A stretch of 64,000 nucleotides of DNA from Streptomyces lydicus (GCF_004125265.1 NZ_RDTE01000003.1:7750001-7814000), one strand, 5' to 3'. Counted from the stretch's first letter, positions 42,549 through 50,899 are shown. The notes: generated by a model from the sequence alone, not told the origin. Numbers and translations are program-made.

Positions 42549-42865
42549 GTCTCACTCCTAGGACGGCGCCTGCGGGGGCGGCAGGGCGGGTAGCACGCGT
42601 GAGGTGGCACGGATGCCTGTGAGGGGTGGGAGTGGTGCGCGGTGCTGGGAACCTGGAGACCAGGAAACCCGGGACGGGGAACAGCGGTGGTGAACGGCCC
42701 ACCTCTGTCGCCGTGTTGCCTATAGTGCGCTGGGTTGCGCTATAGGAGACATGCTGGAAGTCGGGTCAGGATCCGTCAAGGGGGATTTTTCGCTAGGGGA
42801 AACCCTCTCGGGGCAGACACCCCCTGGGGTGCAGGCGCCCCTGCAGGGCCCGGGCCCCGGCGGGC
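42549..42865. promoter_or_regulatory. Intergenic region upstream of the formaldehyde dehydrogenase gene
   Basis: This 317-base gap lies between two minus-strand genes. It holds the dehydrogenase ribosome site, the 42719-42746 palindrome and several short G/C hairpins (such as CACCCCCTGGGGTG at 42818-42831) that could end the IclR transcript. A plus-strand frame from 42751 runs antisense into the IclR gene and is not judged a gene. Confidence 0.45.
42719..42746. promoter_or_regulatory. Palindrome CCTATAGtGC...GCgCTATAGG, IclR operator candidate
   Basis: The ten-base arms (42719-42728 and 42737-42746) match with a single mismatch around an eight-base spacer. The right arm contains GTTGCGCTAT, which resembles GTTGCGCAT at 43766-43774 in the IclR/Rieske spacer. 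Its position upstream of the dehydrogenase gene supports an operator. Confidence 0.45.
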
Positions 42866-43672
42866 TCAACCCGGGTACCCCATCAGGCGGGAGAGCTCCG
42901 CGGCCGCCTTCGCGGCCCGCTCCGCCAGCTCCGGCAGCAGCTCACGCTCCATCCGGTACGCCGGGCCCGAGACGCCGATCGCGCCGATCACCGCACCGTC
43001 GTGGGCATGGACCGGTGCCGCCACCGCGTTCAGGCCGATCTCCAACTCCTCGCTGGTGCAGGCGAATCCGTCCGTGAGCGCGGCGGCGAGCTGTGCGCGC
43101 AGACCGGCCGCCGTGGTCACGGTGTTCTCGGTGAACCGCGGCAGCTTGCGGGTCGCCAGGGTCTCCCGGCGCTCCGGCGGCAGATGCGCCAGCAGCACCT
43201 TGCCGCTGGCGGTGGCGTGCAGCGGGGTGCGGCGGCCCAGCCAGTTGTACGCGGTGACCGCGGCGGAGCCCCTGGCCTGCATGATGTTGACCGCCGCATC
43301 GCCGTCGAGCACCGCGATGTTGGCGGTCTCCCCGGTGTCCTCGGCGAGCGCCCGGCACACCGGCTGGCCCTCCTGCGAGATGTCCAGCCGGATCGCGGCG
43401 GCGCCGGCCAGCCGCAGCACCCCGGCGCCCAGGTAGTACTTCCCGCGGTCCCGCTCCTGCTCCACCAGTCCGCGGTTCTCCAGCACCCCGAGGATCCGGA
43501 ACGCGGTCGACTTGTGGACGCCCAGCTCCTCGGAGATCTCGGTCACCCCGGCCTCGCCCAGCTTGGCCAGGATCTCCAGCACGCTCACCGCGCGGTCCAC
43601 GGACTGGACGGATCCCGCCCCGCCGCGCCGCTCCTCGGGCCGGTCGTCTGCCGTATCGGAAGTGTTCGGCAT
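42866..43672 (-). CDS. IclR-family transcriptional regulator
   Basis: This 268-residue regulator has an N-terminal winged helix (SVDRAVSVLEILAKLGEAGVTEISEELGVHKSTAFRILGVLENRGLVEQ) and a C-terminal IclR effector domain (PLHATASGKVLLAHLPPE, CTSEELEIGLNAVAAPVHAHDGAVIGAIGVSGPAYRM). The LHATASGKV and EEL-x-GL motifs are family hallmarks. ATG 43672 is the best start; an upstream extension is Arg-rich and unlikely. It lies divergent from the Rieske ferredoxin and upstream, on the same strand, of the formaldehyde dehydrogenase, so it may control both. Confidence 0.88.
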   Translation of the reverse strand: MPNTSDTADDRPEERRGGAGSVQSVDRAVSVLEILAKLGEAGVTEISEELGVHKSTAFRILGVLENRGLVEQERDRGKYYLGAGVLRLAGAAAIRLDISQEGQPVCRALAEDTGETANIAVLDGDAAVNIMQARGSAAVTAYNWLGRRTPLHATASGKVLLAHLPPERRETLATRKLPRFTENTVTTAAGLRAQLAAALTDGFACTSEELEIGLNAVAAPVHAHDGAVIGAIGVSGPAYRMERELLPELAERAAKAAAELSRLMGYPG

Positions 43673-43765
43673 GGGTCTTTGCGTCACCACCCGGTGGCCC
43701 CGCGGGGCACGTCTGAGGGCATCTGTCGGGAAGCCCTTGACGGCCCGCTCCCCGGCTTGGATTCT

Positions 43766-43795
43766 GTTGCGCATCGCGCTCTGCAATGCGTTATT
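43766..43795. promoter_or_regulatory. Inverted repeat CGCAT-N11-ATGCG in the IclR/Rieske spacer
   Basis: GTTGCGCAT begins at 43766, and ATGCGTTA lies at 43786-43793, about 45 bases before the ferredoxin start. Five-base arms (CGCAT 43770-43774, ATGCG 43786-43790) are exact. It shares GTTGCGC with the palindrome at 42719-42746, consistent with one IclR regulator. Confidence 0.4.
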
Positions 43796-43832
43796 CAGAA
43801 CACATGATACCGATCAGCGAGAGGGGGGCCAG

Positions 43833-44162
43833 ATGATTCCCGTCTGCCGCATCGAGGACCTGCCCGAGGGCGAGTCCGTACGGATCGAGATCGACGACAT
43901 CACACCGGCCATCGCGGTCTTCCATGCCGAGGGCGGCTACTACGCGGTCGACGACACCTGCAGCCATCAGGACGCCTCGCTCTCCGAGGGCTGGGTCGAG
44001 GGCTGCTTCGTCGAATGCCCGCTGCACGCGGCCCTGTTCGACCTGCGCACCGGCGCGCCGACCTGTCTGCCCGCCCGCCGGCCGGTGCGCACCCACGAGG
44101 TCCGTGTCCTGGACGGCATGATTCATGTCCGGCCCGCCGTGCGGGAAGAGGCGGTGGCGTAA
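43833..44162 (+). CDS. Rieske [2Fe-2S] ferredoxin (oxygenase component type)
   Basis: This 109-residue protein has the Rieske cluster ligands CSHQDASL (Cys, His) and VECPLHAALFDLRTG (Cys, His), with the strand pattern of small ferredoxin subunits of non-haem iron oxygenases. It would pass electrons to an oxygenase terminal component. No oxygenase or reductase gene is adjacent, so its partner is elsewhere or it has been left behind. The ATG at 43833 follows GAGGGGGG. It is divergent from the IclR gene. Confidence 0.9.
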   Translation: MIPVCRIEDLPEGESVRIEIDDITPAIAVFHAEGGYYAVDDTCSHQDASLSEGWVEGCFVECPLHAALFDLRTGAPTCLPARRPVRTHEVRVLDGMIHVRPAVREEAVA

Positions 44163-44174
44163 CGACCCGGCCGC

Positions 44175-44558
44175 TCAGGCGGCCGCCCGGTCGATCCGCG
44201 ACGGGTCCTCCCGTGAGGCCCGGCGCTGCCGGCGGCGTGCCCTGCGCCGCTCGCGGCGCAACTCCCTGGCCGTACTGCTCGGCTGCGACCGCACCCCGTT
44301 GCGCTGCACCCACACCTGGCGGGTCACCCAGACGTCCAGCACCGCCCAGGTGGCGACCACGGTGCTGGCGACCGTGCCGAGCACCGCGGGAAACGCGAAC
44401 CAGGAGCCCGCCAGGGTGCACAGAAAGGCCACCATCGCCTGGATCAGGGTGAGTGCCACGATGATCACGGCACGCACCGCGGCGGTACGCACCGGATCCG
44501 CCATCCGGCGCCGGACCGCCGGTTCCTCCTGCCACAACGGTGCTCTGCCGGTGTCCAT
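44175..44558 (-). CDS. Small membrane protein, two TM segments, basic C-terminus
   Basis: This 127-residue protein starts MDTGRAPLWQEEPAVRRR. It has two hydrophobic segments (AVIIVALTLIQAMVAFLCTLAGSW and FAFPAVLGTVASTVVATWAVLDVW). A very basic tail (RELRRERRRARRRQRRASRED) should stay in the cytoplasm and might bind nucleic acid or acidic lipid. No family name is recognised. ATG 44558 follows GGGGAGAG at ten bases. It is convergent with the ferredoxin gene, with only 12 bases between the stops. Confidence 0.65.
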   Translation of the reverse strand: MDTGRAPLWQEEPAVRRRMADPVRTAAVRAVIIVALTLIQAMVAFLCTLAGSWFAFPAVLGTVASTVVATWAVLDVWVTRQVWVQRNGVRSQPSSTARELRRERRRARRRQRRASREDPSRIDRAAA

Positions 44559-44948
44559 GAACGCGTCACTCTCCCCGCACTCTCCCGGTACTCCCCGCGT
44601 GTCCGACTCCTCAGTGACTGCCCGGATTTCGCCGGTTACATGCCCTTGGTGTCGCACCCCGTCGTACCCCGTCGCTCCTCATCGTCACGTACCGGAGCCC
44701 CGCAGAGTTACCCGGGGTAGAGCAAAACCGGCCAACCGTCCGGTGTCTCGCCGTAGGGTAGTCCCGTGGTCCGGGACGTGGGCGCGGGCGGGTTGTCCGG
44801 GAATCGGTGGACAACGGACGGCGATCCCGCCCCGGTTGCCTCCCGGCGGCAGGAGAGGTCTTCGGGTTGGTCCCCCGAGAGTAGTAGGCTCGCGCCGTTT
44901 GTTGACGGAACACCACCCCCGTGCGCCGGGGTTGACGTAGGGGAGGCC
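44559..44948. promoter_or_regulatory. Intergenic region upstream of the conservon
   Basis: This 390-base gap separates divergent genes. GTTGTCC (44792-44798) and GGACAAC (44809-44815) form an exact seven-base inverted repeat with a ten-base spacer, a possible operator of the conservon. No promoter could be assigned with confidence, and no extra coding region was supported. Confidence 0.45.
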
Positions 44949-47900
44949 ATGCGCTTTCGCGGGAAGTCGGTCCGCCGGAAGATCGTGGCGTTGCTGCTCG
45001 TACCACTGGTGTCCTTGACGGCCCTGTGGGCGTTCACGACCTATATCACCGGGCGCCAGGCGAACCAGCTGCTGGACGTCGGCAACATCGTGAAGAACGT
45101 GGGCTATCCGGTCGAGGACGTCATCCAGTCTCTCCAGCGGGAGCGCCGGCAGAGCCTGCTGTACCTCGCCGACCGGCGCGGCGCCAATGCGCTCGACGAG
45201 CTCCACCGGCAGACCCGGTCCACCGACGAGGCCGTCACCCGGCTGCGCGCCGACATCGACATGCGCGACATCCGCGAGGACCTGAGCACCGGCAACGCCG
45301 ACCGGATGGACGGCGTCCTCAAGGGCCTGGGCACCCTCGGCGCCCTGCGGGCCCAGGTCGAGGACAACACCGTCTCCCGCGACGAGGCCATGGAGAGCTA
45401 CAACTCCCTCGTCGACCCCGGCTATGACTTCCTCTCCGCGCTCCATGCCCTGGAGAACGTGGAGATGGACAAGCAGGCCCGGGCGCTGGTCAACCTCACC
45501 AGGGCACGGGAGGCGGTCTCCCGCGAGGACGCGCTGATGTCCGCGGTGTTCCTCTCCGGCAGCATGAGCAAGCGCGATCTGCGCGCGCTGTCCGACCGGG
45601 TCGCCGAACGCCGGGTCCTCTACAGCACCACCCTGCCCGGCCTCCCCGCCAAGGACCGCGGTCTCTTCGGGGACTACTGGCGCTCCGCGAAGGCCCGCGA
45701 GCTGACCTCGTACGAGGACCGGGTGATCGCCGCCGGCGCACAGGACGGACCGCGTGCGGTCAATGCCGAGCGCTGGAACACCACGGCGGGCAAGGTGCTC
45801 GACGACCTCCAGCGGATGGACAAGGACGCCGGGGACCGCTACCAGGAGCGCGTCGCGCCCGTCGCCATGAACGTCCTGCTCAAGGCCGCCATCGCCGGCG
45901 TCCTGGGCTTCGTCGCGCTGCTGGTCTCGGTAGTCGTCTCGTTCCGGATCGGCCGCCGGCACGTCCGCGACCTCATCCGGCTGCGCAAGGCCGCCCATGA
46001 CGTCGCCGGGGTCCGGCTGCCCAGCGTCATGCGCCGGCTGGCGGCCGGCGAACAGGTCGATGTGGAGACCGAGGCGCCCCGGCTCGCCTTCGGACCGGAT
46101 GAAACCGGCCAGGTCGGGCAGGCGCTCCACACCCTTCAGCGGGCCGCGATCGAGGCCGCCGTCAAACAGGCCGAAATGCGCCGCGGCGTCTCCGAGGTGT
46201 TCGTCAACCTCGCCCGCCGCAGCCAGGTCCTGCTGCACCGTCAGCTGACCCTGCTCGACGCCATGGAGCGGCGCACCGAGGACACCGACGAACTCGCCGA
46301 CCTCTTCCGGATCGACCATCTGACCACCCGTATGCGCCGGCACGCGGAGGGCCTGGTCATCCTCTCCGGCGCGGCGCCCTCCCGGCAGTGGCGCAAACCG
46401 GTCCAGCTGATGGACGTGGTGCGCGCGGCGGTCGCCGAGGTGGAGGACTACGAGCGGATCGAGGTGCGCCGGCTGCCGCGGCTCGCGGTGGAGGGCCCCG
46501 CGGTATCGGACCTCACGCACCTGATCGCCGAACTCCTGGAGAACGCCACGGTCTTCTCCCCGCCGCACACCGCCGTACAGGTCGTGGGTGAACGGGTCGC
46601 CAACGGCTACACCCTGGAGATCCACGACCGCGGGCTGGGCATGGCTCCTGACCTGCTGCTGGAGGCCAACCTCCGGCTCGCCGAGACCCCCGAGTTCGAG
46701 CTGTCCGACACCGACCGGCTCGGCCTGTTCGTGGTCAGCCGGCTCGCCCAGCGGCAGGACGTACGAATCTCCCTGCAGCCCTCGCCGTACGGCGGCACCA
46801 CCGCCGTGGTGTTCATCCCGGCACGGCTGCTCACCGACGCCGCCGTCGGCGGCCGGGAGGACGACGGCCCGGCACCGGACGGTCTGCCCGGCGGCCCCGT
46901 CGGCAATGAACTGGAGCATGCGGCGGGCAAGCTGGCCGCACTCTCCCAGGCGCAGTCACCGCACCGGCCGGAGCGGCGCACCCCGTCCGTCATCGACGGA
47001 CCGGTCGAACTCGAGGCGCCGCTCGGCCCGGACGAGCCGGCACCGGCCGACGACGAGGACGCGCCCTCGCGCAAGCGGGGCCGCGGCAGCGGCCGGAAGA
47101 AGCCCGCCGTCCCGGGCGGCCCGGACGCCGCACCCCGCGGCATCGCACCGGTGCCGCCCGTCCCCGACGGTGAACAGCATCAGCAGACCAGGGACCAGGC
47201 GCCCGGCGGGCTGGCCCCGCTGCCGCGCCGGCCCCGTCCGCCGGTGCTGGTCTCCGACCACGGCCGAACGGTCGATGACCGTGACGGGAGCGAGAACGGG
47301 AACGGAAACGGGAGCGGGGGCGGAGACGAGAAGCGGGCCGCGGAACGTCCCGGCCCCGGGCGCCCGCGCCCTGAGCGCGCTGGGTCCGCAGCGCGCGCCG
47401 CCGAACGCACCGGCTCCGGGGAGCCCGCTGCCGCGCGCCCCGAGCCCGCTGCCGCGCGCCCCGACGCCCGCCGGTCGTCGTCCACCGGACCGCAGGACCC
47501 GGCCGCGGACGGATCCCGGACCGCCGGGGACCGGGAGACGCCCGCGCCCACCACGGCCCAGGGCCTGCCCCGCCGGGTACGGCAGGCGAGCCTCGCACCC
47601 CAGCTCAAGGCCGATCCCACCGGGCACACCGCAACGCAGGGGCGGCCGGCACCGGACGCGGACGACCGCGACGCGGAGGCGGTCCGCGCCCGGATGGCCT
47701 CGCTCCAGCGCGGATGGCAGCGCGGCCGCCGCGACAACGGCGAGGACCCGCGCGCGACCGGAACGCCGCCGGGCGAGAATCCACCGGCCGATGACACGGC
47801 GCAGGCCGACGACATGGCGCAGGCCGACGACACGGCGCAGGCCGACGACACGATGCCGGCCGCCGGCACGCTCCCGGACGCCACCGGTCCGGACACCACC

Positions 47901-48065
47901 GGTCCCGACACCCTCGGTCCGGACACCACCGACCCGGGCATGACCGGTCCGGTCACCACAGACCCGGACGCCACAGACCCGGGCGCCCGTGACACAGCCA
48001 CGCACCACGGCAACGGCACGGGCACCACAGCACCAGGAACCACATCGGGAGGGGACGGTCCATGA
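44949..48065 (+). CDS. cvnA: Conservon sensor kinase-like protein CvnA
   Basis: This 1038-residue membrane protein has a TM segment at residues 11-31 (KIVALLLVPLVSLTALWAF). An extracytoplasmic nitrate/sulphate-sensor-like domain (about 35-310) follows, then a second TM segment (about 312-336), a HAMP-like linker and a histidine-kinase-type ATPase domain (about 515-625: HLIAELLENATVFSPPH, IHDRGLGM, GGTTAVVFIP). No standard phospho-accepting His box is obvious, as in other conservon kinases. The last 400 residues are disordered with repeated Asp/Thr/Pro units. ATG 44949 follows GGGGAGG very closely. Its stop overlaps cvnB. It starts a conservon signalling set. Confidence 0.85.
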   Translation: MRFRGKSVRRKIVALLLVPLVSLTALWAFTTYITGRQANQLLDVGNIVKNVGYPVEDVIQSLQRERRQSLLYLADRRGANALDELHRQTRSTDEAVTRLRADIDMRDIREDLSTGNADRMDGVLKGLGTLGALRAQVEDNTVSRDEAMESYNSLVDPGYDFLSALHALENVEMDKQARALVNLTRAREAVSREDALMSAVFLSGSMSKRDLRALSDRVAERRVLYSTTLPGLPAKDRGLFGDYWRSAKARELTSYEDRVIAAGAQDGPRAVNAERWNTTAGKVLDDLQRMDKDAGDRYQERVAPVAMNVLLKAAIAGVLGFVALLVSVVVSFRIGRRHVRDLIRLRKAAHDVAGVRLPSVMRRLAAGEQVDVETEAPRLAFGPDETGQVGQALHTLQRAAIEAAVKQAEMRRGVSEVFVNLARRSQVLLHRQLTLLDAMERRTEDTDELADLFRIDHLTTRMRRHAEGLVILSGAAPSRQWRKPVQLMDVVRAAVAEVEDYERIEVRRLPRLAVEGPAVSDLTHLIAELLENATVFSPPHTAVQVVGERVANGYTLEIHDRGLGMAPDLLLEANLRLAETPEFELSDTDRLGLFVVSRLAQRQDVRISLQPSPYGGTTAVVFIPARLLTDAAVGGREDDGPAPDGLPGGPVGNELEHAAGKLAALSQAQSPHRPERRTPSVIDGPVELEAPLGPDEPAPADDEDAPSRKRGRGSGRKKPAVPGGPDAAPRGIAPVPPVPDGEQHQQTRDQAPGGLAPLPRRPRPPVLVSDHGRTVDDRDGSENGNGNGSGGGDEKRAAERPGPGRPRPERAGSAARAAERTGSGEPAAARPEPAAARPDARRSSSTGPQDPAADGSRTAGDRETPAPTTAQGLPRRVRQASLAPQLKADPTGHTATQGRPAPDADDRDAEAVRARMASLQRGWQRGRRDNGEDPRATGTPPGENPPADDTAQADDMAQADDTAQADDTMPAAGTLPDATGPDTTGPDTLGPDTTDPGMTGPVTTDPDATDPGARDTATHHGNGTGTTAPGTTSGGDGP
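47787..47985 (+). repeat. Tandem repeats in the CvnA tail
   Basis: Four 18-bp units, GCCGACGACACGGCGCAG with small changes, start at 47787, 47805, 47823 and 47841. Degenerate 15-bp units around GGTCCGGACACCACC follow to about 47985. They encode ADDTAQ- and GPDTT-type repeats and keep the frame. Confidence 0.85.
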
Positions 48066-48502
48066 CCGCACCGAAGGCAGCAGCTTCCACCGCACCGGCC
48101 TTTGAGAGGGGATCCGGGGAGCTGAACTGGCTCCTGGACGAGTTGGTCGAGCGGGTCGGCTCCATCCGCAAGGCACTCGTCCTCTCCAGCGACGGTCTGG
48201 CCACCGGGGCCTCGAAGGACCTGACCCGCGAGGACGGCGAGCATCTGGCCGCGGTCGCGTCGGGCTTCCACAGCCTGGCCAAGGGCGTCGGCCGGCACTT
48301 CGACGCGGGCCACGTCCGGCAGACTATGGTCGAACTGGACGAGGCCTTCCTGTTCGTCAGCGCGGCCGGCGACGGCAGTTGCCTGGCCGTACTGGCCGAT
48401 GCCGACTCCGATGTCGGGCTGATCGCGTACGAGATGACGCTGCTGGTCAAGCGCGTGGGCACGCACCTGGGCACTGCGCCCCGGTCCGGCCTTTCCACCT
48501 GA
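48062..48502 (+). CDS. cvnB: Roadblock/LC7 protein CvnB
   Basis: This 146-residue protein has a roadblock/LC7 domain (LNWLLDELVERVGSIRKALVLSSDGLATGASKDL ... GSCLAVLADADSDVGLIAYEMTLLVKRVG). In conservons CvnB is thought to act with the small GTPase-like CvnD as a regulator or GAP-like partner. The start overlaps the cvnA stop (ATGA). It is followed by the palindromic, gene-coupled spacer at 48522-48602 and then cvnC. Confidence 0.92.
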   Translation: MTAPKAAASTAPAFERGSGELNWLLDELVERVGSIRKALVLSSDGLATGASKDLTREDGEHLAAVASGFHSLAKGVGRHFDAGHVRQTMVELDEAFLFVSAAGDGSCLAVLADADSDVGLIAYEMTLLVKRVGTHLGTAPRSGLST

Positions 48503-48521
48503 GCACGACGACGGTGACGCC

Positions 48522-48602
48522 ATGAGCGAGCGCGGCGAGCGAAGCAGCGAGAGGTGCGCGCCGCGCGAGTGCGAGGCCGAGCGAAGCGAGGTTTCGGCAT
48601 GA
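48522..48602 (+). repeat. GCGAGCGAAGC-type repeat spacer with a 26-codon ORF between cvnB and cvnC
   Basis: The spacer is bounded by a direct repeat of ATGAGCGAGC (48522-48531 and 48599-48608). It contains GAGCGAAGC twice and GCGCGCCGCGCG-like palindromic bases. An ATG at 48522 reads 26 codons to a TGA that overlaps the cvnC ATG as ATGA. The peptide is Ser/Glu/Arg-rich, with no known function. It may be a duplicated start region filled by a common actinobacterial palindrome. Confidence 0.6.
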
Positions 48603-49015
48603 GCGAGCAGGACGGCCGGCCGGCCCGGGACCGGGAAGCGGCGGCCCGCTGGTTCGACGACGACGCGGGCCCGGTCGTCCGGCCGTACGCCATGACGCGC
48701 GGGCGCACCCGTACGGCCGCGGAGGGGCGCCTCGATCTGATCGCGCTGGTGATCGCCGAGAGCCGCGCGCAGGAGACGGTCGACGACCAGACCCTGTCGC
48801 CCGAGCACGTCGAGATCGTCGAGCGGTGCCGGGAGGAGCCCCTGTCGGTCGCCGAGCTGGCGGCAGACCTCGACCTGCCGGTCGGCGTCGTACGGGTCCT
48901 GATCGGGGATCTGCTGGATGCCGAGCTGGTCCATGTCAGCCGGCCGGTGCCCCCGGCCGAACTGCCGGACGAGAAGGTGCTGCGCGAGGTCATCGACGGC
49001 CTGCGCGCACTGTGA
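48599..49015 (+). CDS. cvnC: DUF742 protein CvnC
   Basis: This 138-residue protein has the DUF742 pattern. It has VRPYAMTRGRT near residue 28 and a winged-helix-like centre (DLIALVIAES, LSPEHVEIVERCREEPLSVAELAADLDLPVGVVRVLIGDLLDAELVHV). It is the third member of the conservon. The predicted DNA-binding-like fold suggests a regulatory output or protein-contact role. Start ATG 48599 overlaps the stop of the upstream mini-ORF. In other conservons cvnD follows at once; here an alpha/beta hydrolase gene intervenes. Confidence 0.9.
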   Translation: MSEQDGRPARDREAAARWFDDDAGPVVRPYAMTRGRTRTAAEGRLDLIALVIAESRAQETVDDQTLSPEHVEIVERCREEPLSVAELAADLDLPVGVVRVLIGDLLDAELVHVSRPVPPAELPDEKVLREVIDGLRAL

Positions 49016-49143
49016 CCCGCCGGGCCCGGCGGCCGCCGTCGTCCCGGCGCCGGTCCGCCGGCCCCGGGCGGGGTGGCCGCCGCGGCGGGGGCCCCGGGTA
49101 CGGTTCCTGTTGATCACTTGTCAACAGGAGGAGATCCGCCGCC

Positions 49144-50013
49144 ATGGCCACGGACGACACCCCGGCACCCGTCGAACACCTGGAGATCCAGGCCGGCCCG
49201 TACACCTACGACGCCCTGGCCTGCGGCCCCGCCGACGGGGAGTTCGTCCTGCTGCTGCACGGCTGGCCCGAGTTCGCCGACTCCTGGAGCGCCGTGCTCC
49301 CGGCCCTCGGCGCGGCCGGCTACCGCGCCGTCGCCGTCGACCAGCGCGGCTACTCCCCGCGCGCCCGCCCGCCCCGGATCGCCGACTACGCCGTGCCCGA
49401 ACTCGTCGCCGACGCCCTTGCCTTCGCGGACTCCCAGGGCGCGGACCGCTTCCACCTCGTCTCGCACGACTGGGGCGGCATGGTCGCCTGGGCGCTGGCC
49501 GGCGCCCACCCCGAGCGGCTGAAGTCCCTGACCGTACTGGCCACTCCGCATCCGGACGCCCTCAACCGGGCCGCCGCCGAGGACACCGTCCAGCACCACC
49601 GCCTCGACTACGTCCGCTTCTTCCGCCGCGACGACGGCGCCGCGGAGGCCGCGCTGCTCGCCGACGACGCCGCCCGGCTGCGCGCCGCCTACGCCGGCAA
49701 GGTGCCCGCCGCCCTCGTGGACGACAACGTCCAAAGGCTCTCCGCCCCGGGCGCGCTCACCGCCACGCTGAACTGGTACCGCGCCCCGGAGTCGGTCATC
49801 TCGGTGCCCGCGGGACGGATCACGGTCCCCACTCTCTTCCTGTGGGGCAGCGAGGACACCGCCCTGGGCCGCGGCGCCGCCGAGTCCACGGGGGAGTGGG
49901 TGGACGGCCCCTACCGCTTCGAGGCCCTGGAGGGCGCCAGCCACTGGCTGCCCGAAGAGGTCCCCGGCGTGGTCACACCCAAGATCCTCGACCACCTCGG
50001 GCAGTACGCCTGA
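49144..50013 (+). CDS. Alpha/beta hydrolase, epoxide hydrolase-like, inside the conservon
   Basis: This 289-residue alpha/beta hydrolase has an oxyanion motif HGWPEFADSW and an aspartate nucleophile in SHDWGGMVAWA rather than serine. A late acid is in LFLWGSEDTALG, and the catalytic His is in LEGASHWLPEE. The Asp nucleophile points to epoxide hydrolase or haloalkane dehalogenase chemistry. ATG 49144 follows CAGGAGGAG. It lies on the same strand between cvnC and cvnD, with gaps of 128 and 199 bases, so it may have its own promoter. A link to the conservon signal is possible but unproved. Confidence 0.85.
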   Translation: MATDDTPAPVEHLEIQAGPYTYDALACGPADGEFVLLLHGWPEFADSWSAVLPALGAAGYRAVAVDQRGYSPRARPPRIADYAVPELVADALAFADSQGADRFHLVSHDWGGMVAWALAGAHPERLKSLTVLATPHPDALNRAAAEDTVQHHRLDYVRFFRRDDGAAEAALLADDAARLRAAYAGKVPAALVDDNVQRLSAPGALTATLNWYRAPESVISVPAGRITVPTLFLWGSEDTALGRGAAESTGEWVDGPYRFEALEGASHWLPEEVPGVVTPKILDHLGQYA

Positions 50014-50212
50014 ACACCGGGGCGGTGGCCGGGAGCTGTCCCGGACAGCTCCCGGCCCCCGCCCCCCGGCGTCCCCCGGAGTGACGCATCTCAAGTGGGC
50101 GCCGTGCCGAGCACGTTGTACCGTTCCCTTGCGCCTGCTGCCCCGTGCACCGTCGCTCGGGTGACAAGCGTGAGCTCCACCCGTATACACGGCAATTCAG
50201 GAGAAGAATCCC

Positions 50213-50824
50213 ATGGCCTTCGGGCGATCCGATCGCCGCCGACGGTCCGCCGCCGTCGAGCCGGTGACGCTCAAGATCCTGGTCGCGGGCGGATTCGGGG
50301 TCGGTAAGACCACCCTGGTCGGTGCCGTCAGCGAGATCAAACCACTGCGTACCGAGGAGCGGCTGACCGAGGCGGGGCGACCGCTCGACGACCTCGACGG
50401 GGTGGAGAGCAAGACCACCACCACCGTCGCCATGGACTTCGGACGGATCACCGTCCACGACGAACTGGTCCTGTACCTCTTCGGCACCCCGGGGCAGGAC
50501 CGCTTCTGGTTCCTGTGGGACGAACTCGCCCGGGGCGCGCTCGGCGCGGTGGTGCTGGCGGACACCCGACGACTGGCGGACAGCTTCGCCGCCATCGACT
50601 ACTTCGAGCGGCGCGGACTGCCCTTCACGGTCGCCGTCAACTGCTTCGACGGCGCCGACCGCTACCCGCCGGAATCCGTACGCGACGCCCTGGACCTCGA
50701 CCCCCAGGTGCCGGTGATGCTGTGTGACGCCCGCCGCAAGGACTCCGCGCGGGATGTGCTGATCTCCGTCGTCGAGCACGCCAGGGAGGTCGGCGCCCGC
50801 CGCCGGGAGCCCGCGCTCCCCTGA
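50213..50824 (+). CDS. cvnD: Small GTPase-like ATP/GTP-binding protein CvnD
   Basis: This 203-residue protein has a G1/P-loop GGFGVGKTTLVG (residues 26-37), a switch-like TTTTVAMDFG and a G3-like LFGTPGQDRFWF. VAVNCFDGAD stands in place of the NKxD motif. This is typical of conservon GTPases related to MglA/Arf. It would cycle nucleotide under control of CvnB. It normally sits directly after cvnC, but here it is 1.2 kb downstream with a hydrolase gene between. ATG 50213 follows CAGGAGAA. Confidence 0.92.
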   Translation: MAFGRSDRRRRSAAVEPVTLKILVAGGFGVGKTTLVGAVSEIKPLRTEERLTEAGRPLDDLDGVESKTTTTVAMDFGRITVHDELVLYLFGTPGQDRFWFLWDELARGALGAVVLADTRRLADSFAAIDYFERRGLPFTVAVNCFDGADRYPPESVRDALDLDPQVPVMLCDARRKDSARDVLISVVEHAREVGARRREPALP

Positions 50825-50832
50825 CGGGGTGT

Positions 50833-50882
50833 GGAGGTACGGCCCGTAGCCCGCCGTGGCGGATTCCAGGGGCCCTACCTCC
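50833..50882. terminator. Bidirectional terminator hairpin between cvnD and glpK
   Basis: GGAGGTACGGCCC (50833-50845) pairs with GGGCCCTACCTCC (50870-50882) with one mismatch across a 24-base loop. It fills the space between the convergent stops of cvnD (50824) and glpK (50900), so it can serve both. Confidence 0.65.
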
Positions 50883-50899
50883 GCGCGCTGCCGGCCCCG

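Noticed and set aside
42751..43077. Plus-strand frame with AGGAG before ATG next to the 42719-42746 palindrome
   Set aside because: It runs antisense into the IclR gene, with low-complexity Pro/Arg composition; the palindrome is better read as an operator of the minus-strand dehydrogenase.
47787..47985. Tandem repeats considered as an attachment site or mobile element end
   Set aside because: They are in frame inside the disordered CvnA tail and are best explained by slippage in coding DNA.
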